DNA of 64,000 bases, taken from Liolophura sinensis (Eukaryota > Mollusca > Polyplacophora > Chitonida > Chitonidae). Below, one piece after another: positions 1-11,370 of this stretch. Under the pieces are notes generated by a model. The model saw only the letters and a list, made by a program, of their open reading frames with translations. It was not told the DNA's origin and searched no databases. The stretch's first letter is position 1, and every line of letters starts with the position of its first letter. The stretch is taken from the NCBI RefSeq assembly GCF_032854445.1, contig NC_088306.1, positions 25,951,764 to 26,015,763 on the forward strand, given 5' to 3'. The position numbers were made by a program, and so were the translations under genes.

Positions 1-88
1 GACAAGAGCAACGATGATAGTGATATGTGGTTATTAAATGGTCACAAGTAACCGGTGAAACCCGGCCTCTTGTAATGAATGTCACGCA
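1..88 (+). repeat. F3 dispersed repeat, cut by window edge
   Basis: The window opens inside a copy of F3. The shared landmarks are an AGAGCAACGATGATAGTG-like start, then AAATGGTCACA, TAACCGGTGAAA and CGGCCTCTTGT. The same ordered landmarks recur near 5.75, 19.5, 33.2, 34.1, 37.8 and 52.6 kb on the plus strand and near 10.4 and 55.2 kb on the minus strand. No protein is encoded. The family type (SINE, MITE or other) is not resolved. Confidence 0.7.
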
Positions 89-368
89 TGCATCACATAC
101 AACAAAATACGTAATTAAATAAAAATGCAATAGCACTTGCTTATTTTCAGGATATTTAAAGCATAGAAAACAAGAGTCCACTTCTAGGAAATTTTGGATT
201 CTTTGTACTTAATTTGAAAAAGCCGCTCTAACCGTTTTGAATCGTTTTGAACCACTGAGTAAGGTAGTTAAAAACACACGCTTTGTCTGGTCTAGACGGA
301 AGTGTAAGACGATAATTTATACAGATTGCATATATCCTCGTTTTGATTTATTATTGTTACTTCAGTAA

Positions 369-427
369 TGTTTTACGCCAAACTAAAGACTTGTTTGAGG
401 GCGGCCAACATCATGGTGGGAGGTCCT
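369..427 (-). repeat. F1 SINE 3' fragment, diverged
   Basis: A piece of the F1 tail in reverse orientation: TTTTACGCC, then GGCGGCCAACATCATGGTGGGAGG. It lacks the tRNA head and the (AAAT)n tail, and looks old. Confidence 0.55.
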
Positions 428-1856
428 AGTTTTGTTGTTATAATGAAAGCGTGTGGCACAACGTCATGGATGATACTGTTTGAGTCAAAAAAGGATAGGC
501 TATCTGCATGTATGAGTTAAGTAGCAATTCCCGAAGTTGGTTGGTATAGCATCGTACAATCTCTCCATCATCACCATATTCACAATATAATTATGCATCT
601 GCAATTCCAATTAGGCCAAAAAGCCTGAAACATTTGGAGGCTTCAATAACTAACGATGATGCCTTCTTGTAGGGCACGTAAAATTTATTGTTTCTCTTTC
701 AGATCTCTTTTAATGATGATTTGGGCGCAATATATTGGCTCGAAATAAACATCTGTATTTCCTTGAAACGAGTGATTTGCCAGGATGTCAGCCTGAATAA
801 TAGGTGGCCAATGTCTTAGAATCAGTCGCAAGGTAAAGCTAAGCCTTATCCAGATTAAACCCTTTGATCAATATGGTGATGCTATTCGAAGTTGGGATAT
901 CCCATGCTCACCGGAATTATCTCCCTTTACATGTACTGTATCAACTCTGAATCGTGGATATAAAGTCTTTCATATCGTTCCTACAATCCATGGGTGTCTC
1001 ACAACCGCTCTGTAATATATCAAGAAATTAAACGAGTCTGAAGGGCTGGGTTATTAATACGGGAAACCGGACCTAACAAGGTATGCTACGTATCCAAACG
1101 TTCTGACTTAAAGCCACAGCCGAAGAAGTTAAAGCGAGATGGAAAGAAGTGGCCTGTGGTGCTCAGGTTCTAAATAAGCCTACCGTTTAGACAGCATTTC
1201 TCCGAAGTACTATCCCAAATAGTGCTTCTTACTGCTTTTGCTATATACAACAAATATTATAACTATGACCATTTCTGGATTTTTTTAACCGCTACTTATT
1301 TATTTTAGACCAATGAAATAGCTTACATTTTTAGTCTTCCGTGCGGTAACTCAAGTCGGCTGTTTTCGCCTTTTGAGTATTTTCCCTCAGACTTGAATAA
1401 ATTCTGCATTTATTCAGATGTTGTTATTCAGATCCAATGAGCCATCCCTACATCTGCAAGCCCCAAACCTTCTTACCTTGTTCTTGACCAACACGTGAGA
1501 TACTTGTACAGCTGGTAAAATGTGAGGAAGCTTCATTGTTGATTTTTGGACACAGAGCTTGTTCAAGCACTAGAGCGATCTGGAGGTGTAAGTGTCCTTT
1601 ACAACAACACCGACGCTACAACAACACCGTCTGGGTGATAACTAATGCTCCACAAGAACTCATCTGGCCGAAAACTTTCAAAGAATACACTACCAAATGA
1701 CTCCTACCAAACGTTGTTCTGAAAGCCAGGCCAAAAATATCCAATAAATCTGAGCTAAAATGGATGGAACTGTTTGCATTTGTCCAGAATCCAGTTCATT
1801 ACGACGAGGATTACAATGTTCGTGTCTATAGATTATAACCTGCCTCTAACAATGGT
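428..1856. other. No recognisable gene or repeat
   Basis: Unique AT-rich sequence. Six-frame reading shows only short frames. I see no tandem repeat, RNA gene or family copy here. Confidence 0.5.
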
Positions 1857-2165
1857 CTCTCGGAGCGGTAGATCCAGGATCAATCCTGAGTCAGGTCACT
1901 CCTAAGATCCTAAAGAGAAAGTTGTAACTTCCTTGCTTGGCGTTCAGCATGAAGCGGATAGTGCGACGAGTGGTTGACCCGTATCAGTGTAATGGCTCGG
2001 GTGAGGTGGCTTACTTGCCTTCGGTAAGGCGTCTCAGTGAAGCAGCACTAGATAAAAGAGCGGTGGAAATCCGTCCTGCAACAAGAAGGCACATTACATA
2101 CATTCTAAGGACTCCTTCGTCGTCGTTAAACCCAAGCACTCACTCATTCACTCACTCACAATGGT
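1857..2165 (+). repeat. F2 CACT-tail element
   Basis: About 310 bp closely matching 42.81-43.14 kb. Shared landmarks are GGTAGATCCAGGATCAATCC, AGTTGTAACTTCC, GCTTGGCGTTCAGCATGAAG, CGTCTCAGTGAAGCAGCACTA, and a tail of AAGCACTCACTCATTCACTC. The ATATGACTGAAAAATT module present just before the tail in the other copies is deleted here. A 152-residue reading frame (1937-2395) runs through the repeat and also exists as a shorter version in the second copy; the shared part is repeat DNA, so I do not call it a gene. Confidence 0.8.
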
Positions 2166-2970
2166 CTCTTACAAAAAATGTCACTGATGTGGAACTTGAT
2201 CGTTCTCACATGTTAGATGCATTTGTTTGGGATGGTGGAATATCACAAAAATGTTATGGTGTATGCGGAGTAGAAAGAGTTGTCACCTTTTCTATTTACG
2301 TGATATCCATCATACATGTATGTGCACACACAAACAAGATACCTTTCGGTTCGATGTCAATTGTAAGATTATCAGAGCGCCGGAATGCTTCTTAACTGTG
2401 AAAAACATCCAGACTTTTCGGCACCAAACATTCCCAAGTATGTTGCAATTACATAACACATAATCTAAGAACTGATTTTAAAACTGCACCTCATTTTAAG
2501 GAAAAAGTAAATTTGTTCTTTCTGGGCAATAGTTACACTAATGAAAGTGCAACTGGGTAGGCAATGAAAAAATGTTAGAAGAAGAATTAGGAGTTATGAA
2601 ATCACTTATTTCAGATTCCACGAAAATAAGTTTACATCGGAGGCTGTCAGTGACTCATATTTCTTATGCTGGTTCGAAATAACGGGGTCGATACCGCAAA
2701 TCCACGTGCGTTTTATTTCAGTCAAAACATTAAACTATTTTAAACGCTTATTTTTGGACCACAGGGGAACAAAAATAATTAACAACACCGGAAAAGTGTT
2801 ATGCTAGTATAAATATATCAGAATTTGAACTCCGTAGGCAGTAATATTTCGCAACATTTTAAAGTTTTAGGTTTTGACTTACGGTAAGAAATATTTTTGG
2901 GAAATGCTCGTATATATTCGTTTGTACTTTATCGCCATATGGTTTTCTGACTAGCACGTTAAGGCAGAGA
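2166..2970. other. No recognisable gene or repeat
   Basis: AT-rich unique sequence without long frames, tandem structure or family matches. Confidence 0.5.
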
Positions 2971-3350
2971 AACTGGCCATGAAGAGGGAATTTGAACATT
3001 TCTCTACTTTCTTTGTGACAATAATCGATCGTCTGGTCGTTTGCGCTGTCTTACATTCCCTCGAAGACCATTTGTCCTCCATCAATACGGCGTACGTATC
3101 TGTACGCTACATGTGTGAAAGTTCGTCAGTAACCCCGAAGGTCGGTGGTTTATCATTCCGATTTCCTCTACCCGTAAAACTGACCTCCAGGTTCGATCCC
3201 ATACTTGGGCAGGAGTTCCTTATTCTTGGGGTATATGTAACAGCGCTATCGGACGATGGCGTTTTTAGCCATTGTTATTGGTTCTGTTCTTCCTTGGTAT
3301 GATATTCTCGACCTTGAGCATCGATGATGTTACTGAAACGTTCATGAGTC
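2971..3350 (+). repeat. F5 element
   Basis: Homologous, in the same order, to both flanks of the 76-bp array at 38.3-39.1 kb. The first half, with GAGGGAATTTGAACATT and CACTTTCTTTGTGA-like sequence, matches about 38270-38340. The middle and end, with CTGTACGCTACATGTGTGAAAG, CGAAGGTCGGTGGTTTATC, TGACCTCCAGGTTCGATCCC and GAAACGTTCATGAG, match 38860-39015. This is the unexpanded form of the element. A frame of 107 codons inside it (2979-3302) is repeat sequence. Confidence 0.7.
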
Positions 3351-3739
3351 GCTGTCTTTGACCGCTTTTTGTACATGCGTTCTTCCTTACCTGTATAAAA
3401 AAGCCAATTTGGTTGACTTTTTTTACATCTTGTTTGCTTATTTTCTTTTTACGACATTAAAATCCAACCACTCACTCACTTATTTTCGTTTATTATTTCT
3501 TAATACTTTTCTTCGATGATCATGATGGCTTATCTGCCATGTTCAGATCCTACGTTCCCAAGCTGTATGACCTCTCCATCTTTTCACCCACCACTTTTCC
3601 CACACACACAAAAAAAACATAATAACTCTCTTTCGTGAATTAGCCGACTAATGCACTATGCATATTGTGAAAAGACAGAAATTTAAAAAAATTGCATTAT
3701 TGCTCATTCGTTTAAACGTATCTACATCCATTAGACAAT

Positions 3740-4075
3740 TACCATGGTACGGTGGCACAGTATGTCTGTTTTGTAAAGCATAGATACAGGGTTTAATCCA
3801 GAGTGGAGTAATATCTAAGCCTTGAAAATCGTTATCTTTGGCGGACCTTTCTTGACCCTTAGGACAAGAGCAACTGGTCTGCCTGGTGTCAGTATATTGT
3901 GACAGTGGCGAATCATATCTGCTGCCTTCAGCTTTGTGTTCCAGTGGATCATCACTATAAATATGTCGGTAGCGGGTCCTGCATGCTACAAGGAGACAGC
4001 GTCCGTGATATGTTGCAATAATTCTGAAAGAGATGGTAAATCCTAAGCACTCAAACAAAACAAACCGAGTAATCG
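3740..4075 (+). repeat. F4 CAAA-tail SINE-like element
   Basis: Reads, in order, GACCCTTAGGACAAGAGCAA, CTGGTGTCAGTATATTGTGA, CACTATAAATATG, GCTACAAGGAGACAGCGTC and TAAATCCTAAGCACTCAAAC, then an AAACAAAC tail. I recognise this order from abundant non-coding repeats of molluscan genomes (memory, not a search). The 136-residue minus-strand frame through it (3648-4058) is therefore not a gene. The 5' boundary is approximate. Confidence 0.65.
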
Positions 4076-4689
4076 CAGCATCAATGACAGCATATACAGT
4101 TTGAAACGTGCTTTGCGATAATTTGAAAATTGTATTTTTTTGGGTAGGAACGAGCCCTCAGTTGTGCGTAACTCTTCTCCATGGCGATTTTATTCGATTT
4201 ATATTTTCCAGTTAAAGAAAGACGAGTGAATAAGAAACCGTTATCGTTGAGAAAAATGTAAAACAAGCGCTTCGTGGTCTGTTTTTTGGGAGACCACAAA
4301 ATCTGGACGTTGACGCCATCCCAATCAGATTTTTCTTGATATTGCGCAAAATACATCTACATATTTTAGTATCAGTTTTTATGTCCGTTTAGTATATTAC
4401 AAATTATTCAGCTTGATGTGTACCCCTGTATTAAATAAAATATGCACCTTTGTTCCAATAACTATTTGCTTTAACTTCAAACGCACACAAAATACGTCAT
4501 TAACGTGGATATTTATAGCAAGGTTTTAGACTATTTTGTTTGTGTCAGAATTGAGACCCATTATAACTCAAGAGAAACATCAGCTTTGTCGATTAATCCC
4601 GCTTTGTCAGTATGCACTATCGACAGGAAACCATTATGTCAACCTGTCCCGACTCAAGTACGTTGTTGTTGTTACAGTTTTAATGGGTA

Positions 4690-5348
4690 ACTTTCCAAAT
4701 GGACGGCCCTGGACATACGCTTCAGGCGAAGACACGCGCGCTCTGAGGGGAGTGACGTCACAACTTTCCTGTCGTCTGCCACTCTCAATGCCATGGTTCC
4801 ACGGTGTTGTGAGATTTTGAAGAAGGCGTTATGTCAGCAGAGCGCCTAATAAACGGCGAGGGAGATAACAGGCGAACAAGAGAGGCGGATTAACTAAGAG
4901 TCGCGACATAACTCTCCTGTCATAGAATCGACATCATCTTCAGATCCGCGCCTTAATTAAGAGCCGGTGAATGAATGTCTCCTTCAGTTGCAGAGAAACG
5001 AGTCTCTTCTTACCAGTCTGAACCCAGGCGGTAATTATTGCACTAATTGTGCTCGCTGAATGTGATCTGGAGATCCCGGCGTTCTCCTATGAAGTTTGCG
5101 GTACTGACCGATCCTTCCAAGCACTTGACCTATGGCACGCACCGCTGTATATTCGCGTAGTGATACTGGGCCGATGACAGATTCTTTCCAATCAGGAACA
5201 ATCCGGCTATTGAAGGGGTCTCCACGGGACTATTCGTATGTGACACTATCGTCCTGTGCTCGTGTCGAATCCTGTTAGAGGATCCCGTCAAGATTTTGTT
5301 CGCAATTCCATACCCGTGTCACTGGCATCTGGGTGGTTCGTGCGAGAG
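4690..5348. other. GC-richer unique block, candidate regulatory DNA
   Basis: Clearly richer in G+C and CpG than its AT-rich flanks, without matches elsewhere in the window. It contains TGACGTCA near 4755 (CRE-type), TTAATTAA near 4953 and TAATTATTGCACTAATT near 5031-5047 (homeodomain-type TAAT cores). No frame is long enough to call coding. Regulatory function is inference from composition and motif density. Confidence 0.3.
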
Positions 5349-5795
5349 TTAATCGGAGCGTCCAAATGGGTCCTGTTGACGAGTAACAAATCGTTTTAGA
5401 TTTGTGAAGAGGACATGACGAACTTCCCCTATAGTATGTCCAAGACGGGTAATTGAACCCTTAAAGAACACACTGTGTCCTCTCAAAAGGAATCCGTTTT
5501 CTCTTCTGTAAATCTCCAATGCGCCTGACATTTTTAACAAACGCCGATCGGGTCGACTTAACATGATTAAAAGTCCAGGAAAACGAGAGCCTGGATCAGA
5601 GCCCAAGCAATACATCATCTTTCGTAACTCTCGCATAACTGATGTTGAGATCTGCAGTAACAGCTTACGGTTTGTCATACACGCAAGCCTGAGTGTAACA
5701 CATGTAACATTATGTAACATGTAAATACATACGTAGATCATAGAGAGTGAAATCAGAGCAGCGACGATCGTTTGATAGCTGGCAAATGGTAACAC
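5349..5795 (-). CDS. Unassigned 148-codon open frame, doubtful
   Basis: An ATG-initiated minus-strand frame. Roughly its first 17 codons lie in an F3 repeat copy (5744-5852); the remainder lies in unique sequence and has ordinary-looking mixed composition rich in Arg and Leu. I recognise no domain, signal peptide or family. The start lying within a repeat argues against an intact gene. It could be an exon fragment or a chance frame. Confidence 0.13.
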   Translation of the reverse strand: MLPFASYQTIVAALISLSMIYVCIYMLHNVTCVTLRLACMTNRKLLLQISTSVMRELRKMMYCLGSDPGSRFPGLLIMLSRPDRRLLKMSGALEIYRRENGFLLRGHSVFFKGSITRLGHTIGEVRHVLFTNLKRFVTRQQDPFGRSD

Positions 5796-5852
5796 GATGC
5801 GGATGAAATACCACCTCTTGTCAGTTTACGTCAGTCAGGGTTTTATTCCGAA
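5744..5852 (+). repeat. F3 dispersed repeat
   Basis: AGAGTGAAATCAGAGCAGCGACGA, GATAGCTGGCAAATGGTAACAC, CCTCTTGTCAGTTTACGTCAG and GGGTTTTATTC occur in family order and match the better-preserved copy at 37784-37906. Confidence 0.8.
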
Positions 5853-6282
5853 ATATGAAATTACGAATTCTTTGTTGAAATTTCATTGTTTATCTTTAAT
5901 ATCTTCAATATTTTGACTGTACATCTCGCCACTGTAACCTTTGAATTAAATGTCACGCTATAAACGGCGATAAGTTACTGACCGTAATCCTGTTGCTTTT
6001 CTTGTGTTTTACTTCACTAAGACGTAGTGTGACTTCACATACAGTATCACTAAATCCACTTGATACAATTATCAAATAAATCATGCACACGCCAGACATT
6101 CAGCATCGGCCGTCCGAGGTCTGGCCAGTTAATTTTCTCCTCATTTTTTAATGATAACCACTTACATTAAATATAAGTGTTTGGAGTTATTTCCAAGTGG
6201 CTAGACTGCACGTTTAGATGTTGTATGTTTACATGTCAGCTGAATTTATCCGTTAGTTTCAAGTTTTCGCGTGGAACTTTAT

Positions 6283-6390
6283 TTGGGGGGATCTCTGTCA
6301 GAGTGGTTTGCGTGCAAGCGGAACACAGTGAGTCTGGAGCATCTCATCAGTGACGTCGCTGTGGGTTCAAGTCCAGCTTAGGCAGTCCAC
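6283..6390 (+). repeat. tRNA-like SINE head
   Basis: A tRNA-like promoter region: CTGTCAGAGTGGTTTGCG resembles an A box and GTGGGTTCAAGTCCAGC a B box, spaced as in tRNA-derived SINEs. The B-box stretch is nearly the same as in F1. No paired acceptor stem is evident, so this is a repeat head and not a tRNA gene. Confidence 0.5.
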
Positions 6391-6421
6391 TTACACACGA
6401 GGAAGCGAAAGTAATCTTTTG

Positions 6422-6493
6422 AATGATATCAGACTTTGGGCAATGAATGATATCAAACTTTGGGCAATGAATGATATCAGACTTTGGGCAATG
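6422..6493. repeat. 24-bp tandem repeat, three copies
   Basis: Three head-to-tail 24-bp units starting at 6422, 6446 and 6470, each AATGATATCA(G/A)ACTTTGGGCAATG. The middle unit differs by one base. Near identity suggests recent expansion. Confidence 0.95.
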
Positions 6494-6984
6494 AATGGTA
6501 ACAGTGACGTCACATGATACATTTAACAGAGGAAAATGCCAAAGCCTATTTAATGATATCTGCAACTTTGTCCAGTGTCATCTCAGGCAAGGAATTTCTG
6601 GGTTACTTTCTCTAATAGCTGTTATGAGCTGAAGACAACTAGCGATGGACGATACTCTCTTGTGTTTGGTGAAGACAAATTTCTTAAACCAGTATATAAC
6701 ACACGTCACCCCTGGTTCGCCAGTAACCCCTTAAAAGCCACATTAGTAACGATGTCCCTTGGAAAGTGTATTTTAAGTATCATTATTACACCTCAGGTAA
6801 ATTTATCGTTCCCCCATTGGATAGTATCACATCAAGCGGGGGTTCAGCATTTCGTGATATTGAACGCTGTGACGTCATTAAAGAAACAGATTGTGCTCAT
6901 TGTACATCATCTGTCTCAAACCGAAAATTCAGCATGTTCCACATGTAATGATTGTATAATATTATTACCACTAGGGGTTGAACT

Positions 6985-7265
6985 CCTGCTCGAGTGGTCT
7001 AGACGGTTGACATACCTTGCTAGCGATTTGCCAGGTGCTCGACTCTAAGGTCGCTGGTTCGAAAGCCGGAGTGGTTTCAGCCAATTATTTTGTTAGAATC
7101 TGTGCCATAGGAAGTGTAATCTCTAATAACGACAATGTCGCCAAAAGTCTGTGGTTTTATCCGGGCACTCCAATTTCCTCCAGCCAATATGGTATCCATT
7201 ATGTATCAGTGAAACTTTTTTGCATGTAGTATAAAACAGTAGTGAAATAAACAAATAAATAAATA
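6985..7265 (+). repeat. tRNA-headed SINE with a different head and an F1-like 3' body
   Basis: Starts with CTCGAGTGGTCTAGACGG (A-box-like, Ser/Leu-type tRNA flavour) and GTCGCTGGTTCGAAAGCC (B-box-like). The body has GTCTGTGGTTTTATCCGGGC and AATTTCCTCCAGCCA, which parallel the F1 body, and it ends in AAACAAATAAATAAATA. Length is about 280 bp, usual for a tRNA-derived SINE. Confidence 0.7.
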
Positions 7266-7269
7266 CACA

Positions 7270-8340
7270 TTAGCTGATATCTAAACCCTTAGCTCAGCTT
7301 GTCAACTGCATGCAGTTAATACTTTCTGTACAAATTAGAGGCGAAACTAGGCATCTTAATCTTAACAGCTGAATTGGAGTATAATTTGTCAGTTTGCACG
7401 CACGTTTAACAGTGAAGCACAAAATAAGAGACTGTGGTCTGAGATCCTTTGAATGACATCAAACTCAAAGCTGCAGTCCGCGAAGCATTGATAGGCTTTG
7501 TGGAAGAAGCGTGCCTGAGGCCTATGTATCGGACACACGACCTGTCAGCTGACCGCTATGCCACACGGAAACAATCAAACTACAGCGGCTGCACTTAATT
7601 GTTTTAATTAACACCAGCGGCAGCACACAAGCAGAAATCCTGCTTGTCACCGATGAAAACAACCCCTCTTTAGTTTTTTCTCTGTAGAGCGAAAAAAAAC
7701 AGTCATTATTGGGCTGAACTTGGCGCGAGATTGACTTCCGCTAGCATCCGCTCTTTTAGTTAACATAACCCAGTATTGATTTCAACTAGCTAAAATATAT
7801 ATTTTTTTTGTTTTTGATTTTCAGACCTTGGCCTAGAATTGTAGTTTTCTGTATTTATTAAACCCGTATTATACGAAAAATACACTTTAGGCCATTATAA
7901 AGAGAAGGACTCAATATTTGATGTGCGCAATAAGGTGAATAACTCTGTGGCATTTTTATTAGAAGGTGCCAATTTGAAATTTATACTGATACTTAAAAAA
8001 AAAATTTGCTAATTCCATAAAGTGTCGCATGTATTATGGCCTTCATTGATCATGCCGTGTGCTTTGATTGCAAGACTCACCGTAAAGGTTCCAAAGGCTT
8101 TCTTACGACAAGGCATATAAGCAAGTCAGCACTCCCACGTGTTCGGGAAAATAAGTAGTTAAATTATAACCATCACCACTGCGCAGTATTTTTTCTTCAC
8201 AATATTTTTGTCTCTGAATTATATACGCATGTGGAATCTTACTACAGTTACAGGGTATCATTCCTCCACAGTATGTTTATTTTATTGTCAGTTTTTTTGT
8301 GTTAGGCTCAAAGTAAGCTTTGCTAAGTTTTAATGTAACT
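7270..8340. other. Mostly featureless AT-rich sequence
   Basis: No family match, tandem structure or convincing coding frame seen. Confidence 0.45.
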
Positions 8341-9600
8341 TTTGTGCCAGACCTTTGGAAGGGATGCAATCGCCACTGTGCAGTCTAAAGGCGTAGGACT
8401 AGAGTGGATGAGATTTCTTATCTCCTTGAAACTGGCTTGGCAAGGTAAAGTTTTAAAAGCCATTTGCTGTCCGACTTCTTCCGGCATGTGACGTGCTATG
8501 TGGGTTAGAGGACCGGAAGGCCGGTTCAGTGACGTGACAATCCCAGTCTTTCCCTACCCCCACTTTACCGGAAATGTGCCCAAATTCTAGATGTCTCCGG
8601 CCTTCCGTCATCGGATTGAACTCCGCTGTTTCTCCCACCTTCTAGACGCCTTCAAGTTTTTTCTATCGTCCTTTTCAAGTCGTCTGGTTTATTTGGTCTA
8701 CCCTCGTGTCCAGGCATTGTCGGGCGAGTGCCAAATAGCATGCGATACTCCTAAAAGCTCCATTTTCTATCAATTATTGGCGTGCTTGGATGGCGAGCCT
8801 CTAATGAAGTGTTACAAAGGCGGGCACAGAGAAGATCCAGCTTATTCTTCTACAAGAGGGGATTAATTTCCGTCAGTCGTGTTCCTTGCCCGGTCCCGGC
8901 CACGTGTAGGGCGGATATTCGCAACAAAGTCGTCTTACAAAGAACTGTAAGAATGTCTTGTGTCGGAGAGGCCAAAGGGCCATTGCTCGTATTCTCTACT
9001 GGGCTTTTACTTAAAACGAGAGACAGTGGTAAGATCAGCCCTAATAAAGTCTGTTCTCTGTAAGCTTCATTAGGGAACTTGACAATACGGGAAGCCGGTC
9101 ACCAGCTGCTGACAATTCAGTGGATGTGTCTTCTTTAGAGTCCACACATCAACACCTTTTGTGTCTCCATCTTCCGACAGGCCCAACCCGACCAGCCTTG
9201 AAGATGGCGTCCCTAGTCAGCGCTTCCGGTCGACCAGACGATTCCCCTTGCAATTAATTTTTCATCTTTTGTCCCCCAAGCCTGGAGTGTTTGGTCGCGT
9301 TTTTGTCGAAGATACAAACCTCATCTCTGAAGGAACAAATTAATGGTGTAGTTTAAAAAGCCAAGACATCAGACGCTTCCGATATTTCACTTGATTTGAA
9401 AGCAGCTTTTACAGAAGGAAAGCAACTCTGCCAAAAGTCACCCATTCTAAGACCGTGCTTTGTATTCAGTCGTTACCCTAGTCCAGGAAACAAAACTGAA
9501 ACGTCTTGCATAAAGACTAAGTCACAGTCTGTGCTCGACATGTCCACAGAGGACTTGGTGGTATACTGTGCCATGTGGCTTTTGGGGTGACCGTAGATTC
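8341..9600. other. GC-richer unique block
   Basis: Higher G+C than the surroundings with several overlapping short frames on both strands (largest about 93 codons), none recognisable. No repeat family match. Could hold exons or regulatory DNA; neither can be shown from the sequence alone. Confidence 0.3.
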
Positions 9601-9703
9601 ACCGAGTACTTCTATCAACCATTAATAAATACTACACTGAGTATTACATAGTCACAAACAATCAAGAAAAAGAAAAAACAAAGACAAACAACAAAATGAA
9701 AAG

Positions 9704-9973
9704 TTATTTATTTATTCATTTGATTGGTGTTTTACGCCATACTCAAGAATATTTCACTTATACGACGTCGTCCAGCATTATAGTGGGTGGAAACCGGGCA
9801 CAGCCCGGGGGGAAACTCACGACCATCCGCAGGTAGCTAGAGACCTTCCCACGTACGGCCGGAGGGGAAGCCAGCATGAGCTGGACTTGAACTCACAGCG
9901 ACCGCATTGGTGAGAGACTCCTGGGTCATTACGCTGCGCTAGCGCGCTAACCAACTGAGGCACGGAAGCCCCC
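9704..9973 (-). repeat. F1 SINE, full length, with target-site duplication
   Basis: Reads in reverse from an (AAAT)n tail at 9704 through GGTGTTTTACGCC, CAGCATTATAGTGGGTGG and GACTTGAACTCACAGCGACC (complement of the B box) to AGCGCGCTAACCAACTGAGG (complement of the A box). An 11-bp direct repeat CAAAATGAAAA flanks it (9692-9702 and 9973-9983), the mark of target-primed insertion. Confidence 0.92.
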
Positions 9974-9983
9974 AAAATGAAAA

Positions 9984-10374
9984 AGGCACAGAAAAAAACA
10001 ACAAAAAAAAAAAACAAATACGGAAAATCTTAATACAAAGATCCGCAAGAAGAGAAAAAAAAGAATAAATTGGATTATATAACCACACAAAAACTTTGTT
10101 TAACGTATTTAAAAAAGGCTGTATCGTATAAGGGAAAGGCGTTTTAAAATATTGTTTGCCGTTGTAGATTGTGCAATACCAAGACCTCAGTAATCTGCTG
10201 ATTGTTATGGTAGAATTGTTTTAAAAATATTATACTACAAACTGATTACAGACTGTAGAGTACAATTCTTATTTTGTCACATCAGTTATAGAATTTCACT
10301 GCTAGAAGGCTAAAACTCTTAACTCGACACCTCTCGCTGGCACGGATGTGACTTTTCTCATTAAGGAGGCCTTA
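9984..10374. other. AT-rich filler, no feature
   Basis: A-rich runs and short imperfect poly-A tracts; nothing else recognised. Confidence 0.45.
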
Positions 10375-10543
10375 AGCCATGGTGCTAGGAGGGGTGTACT
10401 TTGTTAGTTAAAAATTTACATGAACAGTTGGAGTAAAACCCAAAATGAGGTAAATTCACAAAAGACCATATTTCACCGGTTACGTGTGACCATTTGTCAG
10501 CTATAACACTGTCGTCGCTCCTCTGGCCTTTCTCTCTATGCTG
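10375..10543 (-). repeat. F3 dispersed repeat, long form
   Basis: Reverse-oriented F3: ATTTACATGAACAGTTGG, GAGTAAAACCC, TTTCACCGGTTACGTGTGACC, ACACTGTCGTCGCT. It also keeps a distal segment with ATGGTGCTAGGAGGGGTGTAC that recurs in the 55.2-kb minus copy, so the family is at least about 165 bp long. Confidence 0.8.
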
Positions 10544-10794
10544 TACGTCTTTAGTTATATCATATACGGTTGTACACAGTAAACAGATCAATATTCAATG
10601 AACCTGATTTTGTGGGAGTGGATTTTTTCAATGATAATAATCAGTTTTACGCCCATGAAATCAAGCAATAAATTCAGCTATATTAATCTTGTCGTAACAC
10701 TGCATGAGTGAACGGTCAGTAACTCAGTGAATCAGATGGTCATTGGCGGTTAAATACATCTATCAATCAACCACCCAACACGCCTTTACCATCT

Positions 10795-11370
10795 ATCCCA
10801 TTGTCGTGGGTAATTTTAAAATTTAAGTTTATAGTTGCAGAAACTGGTACGGGATATTATATTTTGTTTTTCTTTTTATTACCATTTTCAAGCCAAACGG
10901 GTTCTTCTTGCAGATTACCTTTTGTCTTGTCAGTGCGTTGTATTGTCTTGCCTGGGAATAATAGCAGATCAACAGAGAATATACGGTTTCTAAAGGACGA
11001 GGCAATCCATCAATCAATCACTCCATCAATCAATAAATCAATGAATGAATCAATCGACCAACCAACCAACAAATCAATCACATCCATCACATTTGTAGTG
11101 GGTAATGTTAAAATGTGAGAATGTATTGCTATTGAAAATATTTGTGAACTAGTTGCAGGAAGTGTCAGAGAATATTGTATTTGTTTTTTTGTTGTTGTTT
11201 TTTTTTTTAGCTTTTCTTTCGACGTTCAAGCCAAACGGGTTTCCTTTACAGATAATTTATTGTCCTGTCAATGCGCTATATCGTTTGGCCTGGGGATACC
11301 TGAAGAATAATCGCAAGGGGAAAATAGCAGATAAACGGAGAATAGAGGGTTTCTAAAGGACGAGTTAATT
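10795..11370. repeat. Diverged direct duplication of about 290 bp
   Basis: Two adjacent segments share an ordered set of landmarks: GTGGGTAAT-TTAAAAT (10808 and 11099), TTCAAGCCAAACGGGTT (about 10888 and 11226), a TTTTGTCTTGTCAGTGCG-like stretch (10921 and 11261), AATAGCAGAT (about 10960 and 11323), and GGTTTCTAAAGGACGAG (10985 and 11348). The second copy is longer because of a T-rich tract and small insertions. No coding content is evident. Confidence 0.75.
11007..11090. repeat. Degenerate ATCA tetranucleotide tract
   Basis: Imperfect ATCA/AATC/CCAA repeats lie between the two halves of the 11-kb duplication. Confidence 0.75.

Noticed and set aside
1937-2395. 152-codon plus-strand frame, with a related start in the 42.9-kb copy
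   Set aside because: The similarity between the two frames is that of F2 repeat copies; the frames diverge and stop as soon as the repeat ends.
3648-4058. 136-codon minus-strand frame
   Set aside because: It lies almost wholly within the F4 repeat read antisense.
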